This document shows positions 40,041-49,731 of a stretch of DNA of 64,000 bases, piece by piece. Where the stretch lies: assembly GCF_024753245.1 (NCBI RefSeq), contig NZ_JANUGX010000008.1:62001-126000 (forward strand), in the 5' to 3' direction. Under the pieces are notes generated by a model. The model did not search any database and was not told the DNA's origin. It saw only the letters and a list, made by a program, of their open reading frames with translations. Source of the DNA: Massilia norwichensis. GTDB lineage: Bacteria > Pseudomonadota > Gammaproteobacteria > Burkholderiales > Burkholderiaceae_D. Made by a program: the position numbers and the translations under genes. Each line of letters opens with the position of its first letter. Within the stretch, counting starts at the first letter, position 1.

Positions 40041-41420
40041 ATGACGGTCAATGACATACCACTGATATCGTTCTTCCAGCGGGTGCTCGATCCCCTGATC
40101 ATCATGGGAACCTTGTACCTGTCGGCACTGGTGTACCACGAGCCTTTCTCCGGCTACATGCTGGTGCTGATGATCCTGGCCTTCTTCATTTCGTCGGCCG
40201 TGTACCAGCACATCGATCCCTACCGCACCTGGCGCAGCGGACGCATGTGGGCCTACGGGCGCGATACCGTGTTCGGCTGGGGCGTGACCCTGGCCGTGCT
40301 GTGGTTCCTCGGCTCGTCGAGCGGCCTGAAGTACTTCTACGATGGACGCGTGCTGCTGGCCTGGGCAGTCGCCACGCCGGTGATCCTGCTCACCAGCCAC
40401 ATCGCCGCGCGCCTGGCGAATGCGCCGGGCCGCAGCAAGGAAGTGCGTTCGGTGGTGGTGGTCGGCGTCAACGACGTCGGCCTGAAGTTCGCGCGCGTGG
40501 TCGAACAGCACCCGAATCTGTTCATGGCAGTGCGCGGCTTTTTCGAGGACCGCGCCGACGACCGCATTCCCGCCGACATGCCTTACCCGATGTTGGGCAA
40601 GACCGAAGACCTGGCCCAGTACGTGCGCGAGCACGGTACCAAGATGATCTTCATCAGCCAGCCGATCTCGGCCCAGCCGCGTATCCGCAAACTGATCGAC
40701 GAGCTGCAGGACACCACGGCCTCGGTCTATTTCCTGCCCGACGTCTACATCTTCGACCTGATGCAGGCGCGTTTCGACAACGTCGGCGGCATGCCCGTCA
40801 TCGCTATCTGCGAGACGCCCTTCATGGGCCTGAACAGCACCATCAAGCGCGCCTCGGACATCGTGCTGGCCTCGCTGATCCTGCTGATGCTGGCGCCGCT
40901 GATGCTGGTGGTGGCCATCGCCGTGAAGCTGAGCTCGCCCGGCCCGATCATCTTCCGCCAGCGCCGCTACGGCCTGTATGGCGACGAGATCATCGTCTAC
41001 AAGTTCCGCTCGATGACGGTGATGGAGAACGGCGGTGCGGTGGTGCAGGCCCAGCGCAACGATGGCCGGGTGACGAAGATCGGCGGCTTCCTGCGCCGTA
41101 CCTCATTGGACGAGCTGCCGCAATTCATCAACGTGCTGCAGGGCAGGATGAGCATCGTCGGACCGCGTCCGCATGCGGTGGCGCATAACGAGCAGTACCG
41201 CAAGCTGATCAAGGGCTACATGCTGCGCCACAAAGTAAAGCCGGGAATTACCGGTTGGGCCCAGGTCAACGGCTTGCGTGGCGAAACCGCCACGCTGGAC
41301 AAGATGGAAGCGCGCATCCAGTACGACCTGGACTATCTGCGCAACTGGTCCGTATGGCTGGACCTGTGGATCGTGCTCAAGACTGTCAAAGTCGTGTTGA
41401 TGCGCGAAAACGCATTTTAA
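40041..41420 (+). CDS. WcaJ-type undecaprenyl-phosphate glucose phosphotransferase
   Basis: A 459-aa polyprenyl-phosphate hexose-1-phosphate transferase that starts EPS repeat units by moving glucose-1-P (or galactose-1-P) from UDP-sugar to undecaprenyl phosphate. The N half has four membrane helices and a CoA-binding-like domain (VVVVGVNDVGLKFARVVEQH). The catalytic part from about residue 265 shows KRASDIVLASLILLMLAP, RQRRYGLYGDEI, KFRSM, RRTSLDELPQ and GPRPHAVAHN, ending VNGLRGET. This corresponds to EpsB of the exosortase-B loci. It follows epsL directly. Confidence 0.93.
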   Translation: MTVNDIPLISFFQRVLDPLIIMGTLYLSALVYHEPFSGYMLVLMILAFFISSAVYQHIDPYRTWRSGRMWAYGRDTVFGWGVTLAVLWFLGSSSGLKYFYDGRVLLAWAVATPVILLTSHIAARLANAPGRSKEVRSVVVVGVNDVGLKFARVVEQHPNLFMAVRGFFEDRADDRIPADMPYPMLGKTEDLAQYVREHGTKMIFISQPISAQPRIRKLIDELQDTTASVYFLPDVYIFDLMQARFDNVGGMPVIAICETPFMGLNSTIKRASDIVLASLILLMLAPLMLVVAIAVKLSSPGPIIFRQRRYGLYGDEIIVYKFRSMTVMENGGAVVQAQRNDGRVTKIGGFLRRTSLDELPQFINVLQGRMSIVGPRPHAVAHNEQYRKLIKGYMLRHKVKPGITGWAQVNGLRGETATLDKMEARIQYDLDYLRNWSVWLDLWIVLKTVKVVLMRENAF

Positions 41421-41437
41421 ATATGTTTTAGAGGAAA

Positions 41438-41462
41438 TTAAGTCTACTTAAGGTTGACTTAA
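41438..41462. promoter_or_regulatory. Inverted repeat before gmd
   Basis: TTAAGTC (41438-41444) and GACTTAA (41456-41462) are a perfect 7-bp inverted repeat with an 11-nt spacer, just after the WcaJ gene. It lies in an AT-rich 167-bp gap that probably holds a promoter for gmd; the repeat may be an operator. Confidence 0.5.
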
Positions 41463-41587
41463 AGGGGCGGATTCAATCGGATCGGCGCTTGCGGGGACGA
41501 TTGGGCTGCGTAGAATAATTGATGAGATTGCAATATTTTAAGGGGCTTATCCAGATTGGGTCTGCTACCTGAAAGGCAAGCAAGAAC

Positions 41588-42703
41588 ATGAAAAAAGCGC
41601 TGATCACAGGAGTGACCGGACAGGACGGCTCTTACCTTGCCGAACTGCTGCTCTCGAAAGGCTATGAAGTACACGGGATCAAGCGGCGCGCCTCGCTGTT
41701 CAATACCGGGCGCATCGACCACATCTACCAGGATCCCCATCTCGAGGACGCGAACTTTTTCCTGCACTACGGTGACCTGTCGGATACCTCGAATTTGAAT
41801 CGCATCATGTGCGAGATCAAGCCGGACGAGGTCTATAACCTGGGCGCGATGAGCCATGTGGCGGTTTCCTTCGAGTCGCCGGAATACACGGCCGACGTCG
41901 ACGGCCTCGGCACCCTGCGCCTGCTGGAAGCGATCCGCTTCCTGGGGCTGGAAAAGACGACGCGCTTCTACCAGGCTTCGACTTCCGAACTGTACGGCCT
42001 GGTGCAGGAAACCCCGCAGCGCGAGACCACGCCTTTCTATCCGCGCAGCCCTTACGCAGTGGCCAAGCTGTACGCCTACTGGATCACGGTGAATTACCGC
42101 GAAGCCTATGGCATGTATGCCTGCAACGGCATCCTGTTCAACCACGAATCCCCGCGCCGCGGCGAAACCTTTGTGACCCGCAAGATCACGCGCGGCCTGG
42201 CGAACATCGCCCAGGGCCTGGAGCAGCAACTGTTCCTGGGCAACCTGGATGCGCTGCGCGACTGGGGTCACGCCCGCGACTACGTCGAGATGCAATGGCT
42301 GATGCTGCAGCAGGACAAGCCGGAAGACTACGTGATCGCGACCGGGCGCCAGTACTCGGTGCGCACCTTCGTCGAGCTGGCTGCGCGCGAGCTGGGCATT
42401 GAGATCGCCTGGCAGGGGGAGGGCGTGAACGAGCGCGGCGTGATCGCTTCCGTGAGCGGCGATAAAGCGCCGGGGGTTGTGGTAGGCCAACCAATCGTCG
42501 CGGTCGATCCTCAATACTTCCGCCCGACGGAGGTCGACACCCTGCTCGGCGACCCCGGCAAGGCGCGCGAGCGTCTCGGCTGGGAACCGCGTACCCCTTT
42601 CGAAGCGATGGTGCAGGAAATGGTGGCGGCCGATCTGGACACGGCGCGCCGCCACAAGCTGCTGGCATCGCATGGTTACAACGTTGCAATTTCAATGGAG
42701 TGA
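41588..42703 (+). CDS. gmd: GDP-mannose 4,6-dehydratase
   Basis: A 371-aa NADP-dependent extended SDR that converts GDP-mannose to GDP-4-keto-6-deoxymannose. [15 protein letters not shown] at residues 7-21 is the Gmd cofactor motif. The catalytic triad includes Ser/Thr in QASTSELYG and the Y-x-x-x-K in [28 protein letters not shown] is diagnostic of Gmd. Together with the following fcl gene it supplies GDP-L-fucose. An AT-rich promoter region precedes it, so it starts a transcription unit that can work apart from the upstream genes. Confidence 0.96.
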   Translation: MKKALITGVTGQDGSYLAELLLSKGYEVHGIKRRASLFNTGRIDHIYQDPHLEDANFFLHYGDLSDTSNLNRIMCEIKPDEVYNLGAMSHVAVSFESPEYTADVDGLGTLRLLEAIRFLGLEKTTRFYQASTSELYGLVQETPQRETTPFYPRSPYAVAKLYAYWITVNYREAYGMYACNGILFNHESPRRGETFVTRKITRGLANIAQGLEQQLFLGNLDALRDWGHARDYVEMQWLMLQQDKPEDYVIATGRQYSVRTFVELAARELGIEIAWQGEGVNERGVIASVSGDKAPGVVVGQPIVAVDPQYFRPTEVDTLLGDPGKARERLGWEPRTPFEAMVQEMVAADLDTARRHKLLASHGYNVAISME

Positions 42704-42706
42704 ACG

Positions 42707-43687
42707 TTGAATACTCAGCCCCGCATCTACGTCGCCGGCCATAACGGCCTGGTCGGCTCGGCCATCGTGCGCACCCTGCGCGCGCAAGGCTACACCAACA
42801 TCGTCACCCGCAGCCACAAGGAACTGGAACTGACGGACCAGGCCCAGGTACGCGAGTTCTTCCGTACCGAGAAGATCGACCAGGTCTATCTGGCAGCCGC
42901 CAAGGTGGGCGGCATCCACGCCAACAATACCTATCCGGCCGACTTCATCTACGACAACATGATGGTGCAGGCGAACGTCGTCCATGAGGCCAGGTTCAAT
43001 GGCGTACAGAAGCTGCTGTTCCTGGGCTCGTCCTGCATCTACCCGCGCATGGCGCCGCAGCCGATCAAGGAAGAGTACCTGATGAGCGGCATGCTGGAGC
43101 CGACCAACGAGCCTTACGCGATGGCCAAGATTGCCGGCATCAAACTGTGCGAGAGCTACAACCGCCAGTACGGGACCGACTACCGCAGCGTGATGCCGAC
43201 CAATCTCTACGGTCCTGGCGACAACTACCACCCGGAAAACAGCCACGTCATCCCGGCCCTGATCCGACGCTTCCACGAAGCCAAGCTCAGCAACGCACCG
43301 GAGGTCGTGATCTGGGGCAGCGGCAAGCCGATGCGCGAGTTCCTCTACGTCGACGACATGGCGGCGGCCTGCGTGCACGTGATGAATCTCGACCAGGCCA
43401 CCTATGCCAAGTACACCGATCCGATGCATTCGCACATCAACGTCGGCACCGGCCAGGACGTCACCATCGCCGAGCTCGCGCGCCTGGTGGGCGAGGTGGT
43501 CGGCTACCGCGGCCGCATCGGCTTCGACACCAGCAAGCCGGACGGCACGCCGCGCAAGCTGCTGGACGTGTCGAAGTTGACGCAGCTCGGCTGGCAGGCC
43601 AGCACGCCGCTGTCGGAAGGCCTGCGCCAGGCCTATGCCGCTTTCGTCGAGCTGACGGAGGCGGAACAGAACCGTGCGGCAGCCTGA
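42707..43687 (+). CDS. fcl: GDP-L-fucose synthase
   Basis: A 326-aa epimerase-reductase that finishes GDP-L-fucose from the Gmd product. [14 protein letters not shown] near residue 12 is the NADP loop; the catalytic S-Y-K residues are in LGSSCIYP and [13 protein letters not shown]. It uses a TTG start four bases after the gmd stop, with GGAG at 42697-42700 as ribosome site; no in-frame ATG is better placed. The pairing with gmd implies that fucose (or a related 6-deoxyhexose) is in the EPS. Confidence 0.95.
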   Translation: MNTQPRIYVAGHNGLVGSAIVRTLRAQGYTNIVTRSHKELELTDQAQVREFFRTEKIDQVYLAAAKVGGIHANNTYPADFIYDNMMVQANVVHEARFNGVQKLLFLGSSCIYPRMAPQPIKEEYLMSGMLEPTNEPYAMAKIAGIKLCESYNRQYGTDYRSVMPTNLYGPGDNYHPENSHVIPALIRRFHEAKLSNAPEVVIWGSGKPMREFLYVDDMAAACVHVMNLDQATYAKYTDPMHSHINVGTGQDVTIAELARLVGEVVGYRGRIGFDTSKPDGTPRKLLDVSKLTQLGWQASTPLSEGLRQAYAAFVELTEAEQNRAAA

Positions 43688-43835
43688 TGGGACGCCGCGC
43701 GCGCACGCCTACGGTTGAGTGTTAACCGACGAACAGAGGCGCAAGCGTGCGGCACCCAGAATGCATCAGTAGCAGACTGAAGCTTGAGACTGCTTCGGCA
43801 TAAAAAGAGTTCCACTAACCCCCAAGGAAACTATC

Positions 43836-44915
43836 TTGAACACATACCACCTGGCTGCCATGAAAACGACCTCTGCTCCCTCTACCCCGAAGCGCGTGCT
43901 GTGCGCCGCGCTGATCCTGGTTGCGGCAACCTTGAGCGCATGCGGCGACAAGGCGACGAAAGAAAAGAAACCGGGACAAGCCCTGGCCAGCGTCAACGGC
44001 GAAGAAGTCACGGTGCTGCAGCTGAACGAGGAACTGCAGCGTGCCGGCGTCACGGCAGCCCAGCAGGACACGGCCAGCAAGCAGCTGCTGCAAGTCCTGA
44101 TCGACCGCCAACTGCTGCAGGAGGCGGCAGCCAAGGAAAACCTGGACCGCGATCCCAAGGTCATGCAGGCGATCGACCGCGCGAAGTCGCTGATCATCGC
44201 CCAGGCTTACCTGCAAAAGCGTGTGGGCAACGTCACCAAGCCCACGTCGAAAGAAGTCGAAGACTACTTCAACGCACATCCGGAATTTTTCTCCAACCGC
44301 AAGCAATTCAGCATGAGCGAAATCGTCATCGGCGCCAACGATCTCACGCCTGAAGTGCGTGCCGCCGCCGACAGCGCCAAGTCGCTGGAGGAGGTCGCGG
44401 TCTGGATGGATGCGCACAAGATCAAGTACGGACGTACCCAGATCACCCGCAGCACCGCCGACGTGCCGCCGCAGCTGTCGTCCAAGCTGCTCGGTATGCC
44501 GAAGGGCCAATTGTTCGTGGTCAAGGAAGGCCCGCGTGCGATGTTCATTTCCGTGAACGAGGTCAAGGATGCGCCGGTCACACTGGCGGTCGCCGCCCCG
44601 CAGATCGAGCAGTTCCTGGTGAACAAGAAGAACAAGGAGCTGGCTTCGGCCGAGCTGCAGCGCCTGCGCGCCGACGCCAAGATCGAGTACATCAACAAGT
44701 CGATGATGCCCGATCCGAAGGCTGCACCGGCGATGCCGGCAGGCGGCGTCCCGACCAGCGCGGTGGCGGGCGCCGATGCCGCGCCGGTCGCCGACCAGAA
44801 CGGCGGCACGCCGGCCGCCGGTGCGGGCGCAACCCCGGCCCCGGCCGGAGCGCCGGACCGCGACAACGGCACCGACAAGGCGGCGCTGGATCGCGGCGTT
44901 GCCGGCCTGAAGTGA
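43836..44915 (+). CDS. epsD: EpsD-type peptidyl-prolyl cis-trans isomerase lipoprotein
   Basis: A 359-aa SurA-like chaperone. A lipobox LSAC (Cys at about residue 36) follows a hydrophobic segment, so it should be periplasmic and lipid-anchored. The SurA-N-like part contains ASVNGEEVTVLQLNEELQ and DRQLLQEAAAKENLDRDP; KEVEDYFNAHPEFF marks the parvulin-side helix. The C-terminal ~90 residues are Ala/Pro-rich. The TTG at 43836 has AAGGA seven bases upstream; ATG 43860 would give a more usual signal peptide but has no ribosome site. EpsD is a regular member of these loci and may fold EpsE or EpsL. Confidence 0.85.
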   Translation: MNTYHLAAMKTTSAPSTPKRVLCAALILVAATLSACGDKATKEKKPGQALASVNGEEVTVLQLNEELQRAGVTAAQQDTASKQLLQVLIDRQLLQEAAAKENLDRDPKVMQAIDRAKSLIIAQAYLQKRVGNVTKPTSKEVEDYFNAHPEFFSNRKQFSMSEIVIGANDLTPEVRAAADSAKSLEEVAVWMDAHKIKYGRTQITRSTADVPPQLSSKLLGMPKGQLFVVKEGPRAMFISVNEVKDAPVTLAVAAPQIEQFLVNKKNKELASAELQRLRADAKIEYINKSMMPDPKAAPAMPAGGVPTSAVAGADAAPVADQNGGTPAAGAGATPAPAGAPDRDNGTDKAALDRGVAGLK

Positions 44916-44948
44916 TACGTCAACATTGATCAAAAAGAGGGAATAAAA

Positions 44949-45737
44949 ATGAAACGACTCGTACACTGGATGATCGCAGCAACCCTGGCACTCGCCGCCG
45001 GCTTTACCAACGCGGCCGAAGTCGTGCTGGGACCGGGCGACGTGGTCAAGGCTTCGGTCTATGGCAGCCCGGACCTGGCCACCGAGACCCGCGTCTCGGA
45101 AGCCGGCAGCCTGACTTTCCCGCTGCTGGGCGAAGTGCAGGTCGGCGGCCTGACCACGCAACAGGCCGAGAAGAAAATCGGCGGCCTGCTGGAGAAGGGC
45201 GGCTACCTGAAGAAGGCCCAGGTCAACCTCCTGATTACCACGCTGGCCAGCCAGCAGGTGTCGGTGCTGGGCCAGGTCAATCGTCCGGGACGTTATCCGG
45301 TCGAAGGTAAACGCAAGGTGCTGGATCTGCTGGCCATTGCCGGCGGCGTCAACGCAGAAGGAAGCGATATGGTCAGCCTGGTGCGCACCCGTAACGGCAC
45401 CACCACCCGCGAAACCATCGACATCGTCGACATGGTGCGCAAGGGCGAACTGAACCGCGACTACGAAGTGGCCGGCGGCGACATCATCTTCGTCGAGCGC
45501 GCTCCGCGTGCCTACATCACCGGCGAAGTGAACCGGCCGGGTCCGTTCCGCATCGAGCGCGCGATGACCGTGCAGCAGGCCCTGTCGGCCGGCGGCGGCC
45601 TGACCCAGCGCGGCACCCAGCGCGGTCTGCGGATTACCCGCAAGGATGCCAGCGGTGTGGCGAAGACGATGGAAGTGAAGGGTGATGACCTGGTGCAAAC
45701 CGACGACGTCATCACCGTGAAAGAAAGCTGGTTTTAA
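44949..45737 (+). CDS. epsE: EpsE-type polysaccharide export outer-membrane protein (Wza family)
   Basis: A 262-aa protein with a signal peptide (MKRLVHWMIAATLALAAGFTNA). The Poly_export domain follows (EVVLGPGDVVKASVYGSPDL, TFPLLGEVQVGGLT), then two SLBB-like units (VSVLGQVNRPGRYPVEG and YITGEVNRPGPFRIE). It should form the periplasmic/outer-membrane export channel with EpsF. It is smaller than Wza and lacks a clear lipobox. A strong terminator follows, so epsD-epsE may be a unit with partial read-through to epsF. Confidence 0.93.
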   Translation: MKRLVHWMIAATLALAAGFTNAAEVVLGPGDVVKASVYGSPDLATETRVSEAGSLTFPLLGEVQVGGLTTQQAEKKIGGLLEKGGYLKKAQVNLLITTLASQQVSVLGQVNRPGRYPVEGKRKVLDLLAIAGGVNAEGSDMVSLVRTRNGTTTRETIDIVDMVRKGELNRDYEVAGGDIIFVERAPRAYITGEVNRPGPFRIERAMTVQQALSAGGGLTQRGTQRGLRITRKDASGVAKTMEVKGDDLVQTDDVITVKESWF

Positions 45738-45748
45738 GGTAGTTGAGG

Positions 45749-45773
45749 CCCCGGCGGTCGGGGCTTCTTTGTT
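45749..45773 (+). terminator. Terminator between epsE and epsF
   Basis: GCCCCG / CGGGGC (45749-45754 with 45760-45765) with a 5-nt loop, then TTCTTTGTT. It lies 11 bp after the epsE stop and 26 bp before epsF; it probably lowers expression of the downstream genes. Confidence 0.75.
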
Positions 45774-45798
45774 CCACCCGTTTTGAAAAAGGTTCATC

Positions 45799-47208
45799 AT
45801 GAACGTCCATCAATTCCTGCTGATCTTGCTTGCGCGGAAGAAGATCATCCTGACGACCCTCTTGTTGACGGTCGCGCTGGCCCTGGGCTGGAGCTTAATC
45901 CAGGGCAAGACCTACAAGGCGACGGCATCCGTTCTGTTGAACTACAAAGGGGTGGATCCGCTGACCGGGCTGACCATGCCGGGCCAGCTGCTGCCGGGCT
46001 ATATGGCCACCCAGATCGACATCATCAGCAGCAAGAACGTGGCGCTGCGCGTGGTCGATGCGCTGCACCTGGCCAGCAGCCCGGCCGTGATCCAGCAATT
46101 CAACGAAGCCAATGAAGGGCGCGGCTCGGTGCGCGACTGGCTGGCCGACCTGCTGCTGAAGAAGCTCGAGATCGTGCCTTCGCGCGAATCCTCGGTGGTC
46201 GAGATCAGCTTCAAGGGCGCCGATCCGGCCTTCTCGGCGGCGGTCGCCAACGCGTTCGCCGACGAGTACGAAAAGATCACCGTCCAGCTGAAAACCCAGC
46301 CGGCCAAGAAAGCATCCTCGTATTTCAACGAACAGACCAAGCAGCTGCGCGACAACCTCGAAGCTGCCCAGGCCCGCCTGTCGAAGTACCAGCAGGAGAA
46401 GGGCATCGTCAGCCTGGACAACAACCGTGTCGACGTCGAACTGTCGCGCCTGAACGAACTGTCGGCCCAGCTGGTGCAGGCCCAGACCGCCGCGATGGAA
46501 GGCAATTCGCGCCAGGCCGCCGCCGGTTCCGCGCTGACCTCGCCGGACGTCGCCAACAACTCCCTGATCCAGCAGATGCGCGCCAACCTGGCTACCGCCG
46601 AAGGCAAGTTCGCCGATACCTCGCAGCGCTACGGCAAGAACCACCCGCAATACCAGGCCGCACAGGCCGAGCTGGGCAAAGTCCGCGCGGAGCTGAACGC
46701 CGCCCTCGCCACCGTCTCGCGCAGCGTCGGCGCGAATGCCCAGGTGATGCGCCAGCGCGAAGCCGAACTGCGCGAAGCCGTGGCCCAGCAGAAGGCCAAG
46801 GTGCTGGAACTGAACCGCGCCCGCGACGAACTCGGCGTGCTGCTGAAAGATCTCGACAGCGCCCAGCGCGCCTTCGACGCCGCTTCGCAGCGCTTCTCGC
46901 AAACCCGCATCGAAGCCCAGTCCGAGCAGTCCGACATCTCGCTGCTGAACCCGGCCGTGGCGCCGACCGAGCCGTCCGGCCCGCGCGTGCTGCTGAACAC
47001 CCTGGTCGGCATCCTGGCCGGTACCGTGCTGGGCGTCGGCCTGGCCCTGCTGCTGGAATTGCTGAACCGTCCGGTGCGCTCGCCGAGCGACGTCAAGGAC
47101 ATGCTGGGCATCCCGGTGCTCGGCACCATCGAATGGAAGACGCCGCACCGCCGCGGCGGCGGCATCCGTTCCCTGATGACGCCGCGCCGCCTGTTGCGCC
47201 TGAACTGA
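45799..47208 (+). CDS. epsF: EpsF-type chain length determinant (Wzz family)
   Basis: A 469-aa inner-membrane protein with two membrane helices, near residues 14-35 and 395-420, and a large periplasmic coiled coil between (QLRDNLEAAQARLSKYQQEK and repeated heptads). The N-terminal Wzz segment reads QFLLILLARKKIILTTLLL. The Pro-rich segment before the second helix (NPAVAPTEPSGPRVLLN) is typical of polysaccharide co-polymerases. It lacks a kinase domain of its own; the next gene, epsG, is the partner ATPase. Confidence 0.93.
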   Translation: MNVHQFLLILLARKKIILTTLLLTVALALGWSLIQGKTYKATASVLLNYKGVDPLTGLTMPGQLLPGYMATQIDIISSKNVALRVVDALHLASSPAVIQQFNEANEGRGSVRDWLADLLLKKLEIVPSRESSVVEISFKGADPAFSAAVANAFADEYEKITVQLKTQPAKKASSYFNEQTKQLRDNLEAAQARLSKYQQEKGIVSLDNNRVDVELSRLNELSAQLVQAQTAAMEGNSRQAAAGSALTSPDVANNSLIQQMRANLATAEGKFADTSQRYGKNHPQYQAAQAELGKVRAELNAALATVSRSVGANAQVMRQREAELREAVAQQKAKVLELNRARDELGVLLKDLDSAQRAFDAASQRFSQTRIEAQSEQSDISLLNPAVAPTEPSGPRVLLNTLVGILAGTVLGVGLALLLELLNRPVRSPSDVKDMLGIPVLGTIEWKTPHRRGGGIRSLMTPRRLLRLN

Positions 47209-47235
47209 AGCGCCTGAATTGATCGAGGACCGACC

Positions 47236-48105
47236 ATGAATTCACCGATGCTATCCGCCGTCCCCGCCGACCACGCCGCCGAAATGAGCATGGGCGCGCT
47301 CCTGCTCGATTCCGGCAAGTTGAACCCGGAAGATGCCGAACGCGTGCTGCGCATGCAGAAGGAAACCGGCATCCGCTTCGGCGAAGCGGCCGTGCGCCTG
47401 GGACTGGTGAGCGAGGATGATATCCAGCAGGTGCTGGCGCGCCAGTTCTCCTATCCGTATCTGCAGAAAGGGCAGGCCGGCCTGTCGCCCAAGCTGGTCG
47501 CCGCCTACGAGCCGTTCTCGCCCCAGGTCGAGTCGCTGCGCGCGATCCGCAGCCAGCTGATGCTGCGCTGGTTCGCCCGCGGCCGGCGCGCGCTGGCCAT
47601 CGTCGGCGTCGACCAGGACGATGGCGCCGCGCTGTTCGCGGCCAACCTGGCGATCGTGTTCTCGCAGCTGGGCGAACAGACCCTGCTGGTGGATGCCAAC
47701 CTGCGCGCCCCGCGTCAGCAGGATGCGTTCGCGATCAAGCCGCGCCAGGGCCTGTCGGACCTGTTGGCCGGGCGTGCCGACCTCGACGTGATTGCCCGCG
47801 TGCCGGCCTTCGTCGACCTGTCGGTGATGCCTGCCGGGACCCTGCCGCCGAATCCGCAGGAGCTTCTGGCGCGCGAAGGCTTCCGCAACCTGAATACCAT
47901 GCTCGAAAGCCGTTACGACATCGTGCTGTACGACGTCCCGCCCTTCCAGGCCGGGGTCGACGCGGTGGCGGTGGCCAGCCGCGCCGGCGGCGCGCTGCTG
48001 GTAACGCGCAAGAACTACACCCGCATCTCGCACATCGGCCGTACCGCCGAACAGCTGGTCGACGCCGGCTGCGAGATCCTCGGCTCGGTGGTGATGGAGT
48101 TCTGA
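47236..48105 (+). CDS. epsG: EpsG-type BY-kinase-like protein with degenerate P-loop
   Basis: A 289-aa cytoplasmic partner of EpsF. Residues ~10-75 are a small MshEN/GspE-N-like domain (GALLLDSGKLNPEDAERVL). The ATPase half starts near 115 (ALAIVGVDQDDGAALFAANL), where the usual G-E-G-R-S or G-x-G-K-[ST] is replaced by D-D-G-A-A. Walker A' reads TLLVDANLRAPRQ, and the Walker B-like strand YDIVLYDVPP is recognisable. No Tyr-rich tail is present. It occupies the normal epsG position but may not hydrolyse ATP. ATG 47236 follows GGACC. Confidence 0.85.
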   Translation: MNSPMLSAVPADHAAEMSMGALLLDSGKLNPEDAERVLRMQKETGIRFGEAAVRLGLVSEDDIQQVLARQFSYPYLQKGQAGLSPKLVAAYEPFSPQVESLRAIRSQLMLRWFARGRRALAIVGVDQDDGAALFAANLAIVFSQLGEQTLLVDANLRAPRQQDAFAIKPRQGLSDLLAGRADLDVIARVPAFVDLSVMPAGTLPPNPQELLAREGFRNLNTMLESRYDIVLYDVPPFQAGVDAVAVASRAGGALLVTRKNYTRISHIGRTAEQLVDAGCEILGSVVMEF

Positions 48106-48106
48106 G

Positions 48107-49033
48107 ATGGATACCGGCGCCCGCTCCAGCCTGCCGTCGTCCGCGCTGGCCATGCGCTCGATGCGCGCCGCGCTGCCGGAATGGTGGCCGGTGCTGCTCG
48201 GCCTGGCGATCCTGTTCGTGCCGACCTTCTACGACCTGTTCACCGGCGCCTGGGTCGGTGAAGAGCAGGGCCACGGCCCGATCATCTTCGGCCTGGCGCT
48301 GTGGCTGATCTACCGTAAATGGCCCGACATGCTGGCCGCCACCACGCCGGCGCGCGCACACTGGAGCGGCTGGCCGATCCTGGTGGCCGGCCTGCTGGCG
48401 CACATGCTGGGCCGCTCGCAGAAGATCCTGATGCTGGAAGTGCTGTCGATCATCCTGGTGATGATGGCGGTGCTGCTGGTCAAGCGCGGCGGCCGTGCGA
48501 TGGGCGTGCTGTGGTTCCCCTTCTTCTTCATGATCTTCATGGTGCCGCTGCCCAGCGAGTTCGTGGCCGCGGTGACGATGCCGATGAAGATGGCGGTGTC
48601 CTGGGCCACCGAGCACATCCTGTTCGCCTTCGGCTACCCGATCAGCCGCTCCGGCGTGATCCTGCAGATCGGCCAGTACCAGTTGCTGGTGGCCGATGCC
48701 TGCGCCGGCCTGCAGACCCTGCTGACCCTGGAAGCGCTGGGCCTGTTCTACCTGAACCTGATGCGCCACCCTTCCGCCTTCCGCAACATCGGCCTGGCGA
48801 TCTTCATCATCCCGATCTCGTTCTCGGCCAACGTGATCCGCGTGATCGTGCTGACCCTGATCACCTATTACTACGGCGACGCGGCGGGGCAGGGCTTCCT
48901 GCACGGCTTTGCCGGTATGGTGCTGTTCGTGACGGCGCTGGTGCTGATCCTGTCGATCGACTCGGCTCTGCAGTGGACCATCCGTCGCCGCGAGGCGAAG
49001 AACGCGCCGCTGCGTACGAAGGAGGCCGCATGA
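48107..49033 (+). CDS. xrtB: Exosortase B
   Basis: A 308-aa integral membrane cysteine protease/transpeptidase (EpsH family) with eight or more helices. The catalytic triad is clear: Cys199 in VADACAGLQTL, Arg245 in SANVIRVIVL and His266 in GFLHGFAGM. The overall pattern (EEQGHGPIIFGLALWLIY near the N terminus) fits exosortase B, the variant of EPS loci in betaproteobacteria. Exosortases cut PEP-CTERM tails of exported proteins. It starts one base after epsG and overlaps epsI by four bases (ATGA). Confidence 0.95.
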   Translation: MDTGARSSLPSSALAMRSMRAALPEWWPVLLGLAILFVPTFYDLFTGAWVGEEQGHGPIIFGLALWLIYRKWPDMLAATTPARAHWSGWPILVAGLLAHMLGRSQKILMLEVLSIILVMMAVLLVKRGGRAMGVLWFPFFFMIFMVPLPSEFVAAVTMPMKMAVSWATEHILFAFGYPISRSGVILQIGQYQLLVADACAGLQTLLTLEALGLFYLNLMRHPSAFRNIGLAIFIIPISFSANVIRVIVLTLITYYYGDAAGQGFLHGFAGMVLFVTALVLILSIDSALQWTIRRREAKNAPLRTKEAA

Positions 49034-49722
49034 ACCGCAAGCTCCTCGCAAGCGTCGTGCTCGGCGTGGCGATGGCCGGCACCTCGGCCCTGACCGGGGC
49101 CCTGACGCCGACCCAGAAAGTGGCCGACGCCCGCGCCAACTTCAACCTCGACGCGATGGTCCCGAAAAGCTTCGCCGGCTGGACCGTCGACACCAGCGTG
49201 GTTCCGCTGACGCCGGACCCGACCCAGAAGGAACTGATCGCCGCGCTCTACGACCAGACCCTGTCGCGCACCTATGTGAACGCCCAGGGCCAGCGCGTGA
49301 TGCTGTCGATCGCCTACGGCGGCGACCAGAGCAAGCAGCTGCAGCTGCACCTGCCCGAGGTCTGCTATGTGGCCCAGGGCTTCGACATGCTCAAGGACCG
49401 CCGCGACGAGCTCGACACCGGTTTCGGCAAGGTCCCGGTCAAGCGCCTGGTGGCGCGCCAGAACAGCCGCAACGAGCCGATCACCTACTGGATCACGATC
49501 GGCGACAAGGCCGTGAAGTCGGGCCTCGACCAGAAGATGCAACGCTTCATCTACGGCCTGTCGGGCCACATCCCGGACGGCATGCTGGTGCGCGTGTCGA
49601 CCATCGAAGCCGACGAGGCCGGCGCCTACAAGGTCCAGGACCGCTTCGTCGAGCAGATGCTCGCGGCCCTCGATCCGCAGGCGCGGACCCGGCTGATGGG
49701 CGCCGCCCCCAAGAACGGATAA
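49030..49722 (+). CDS. epsI: EpsI family protein (exosortase-associated)
   Basis: A 230-aa protein with a signal/anchor (MNRKLLASVVLGVAMAGTSAL) and a periplasmic body containing MVPKSFAGWTVD, QLQLHLPEVCYVAQGF, and RNEPITYWITIGD. The conserved Cys in PEVCY and the W in YWITIGD are the family marks. The role is not established, but EpsI is nearly always next to or fused with an exosortase. The ATG overlaps the xrtB stop. A longer frame upstream is shadow. Confidence 0.93.
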   Translation: MNRKLLASVVLGVAMAGTSALTGALTPTQKVADARANFNLDAMVPKSFAGWTVDTSVVPLTPDPTQKELIAALYDQTLSRTYVNAQGQRVMLSIAYGGDQSKQLQLHLPEVCYVAQGFDMLKDRRDELDTGFGKVPVKRLVARQNSRNEPITYWITIGDKAVKSGLDQKMQRFIYGLSGHIPDGMLVRVSTIEADEAGAYKVQDRFVEQMLAALDPQARTRLMGAAPKNG

Positions 49723-49731
49723 GGGCCGGCG

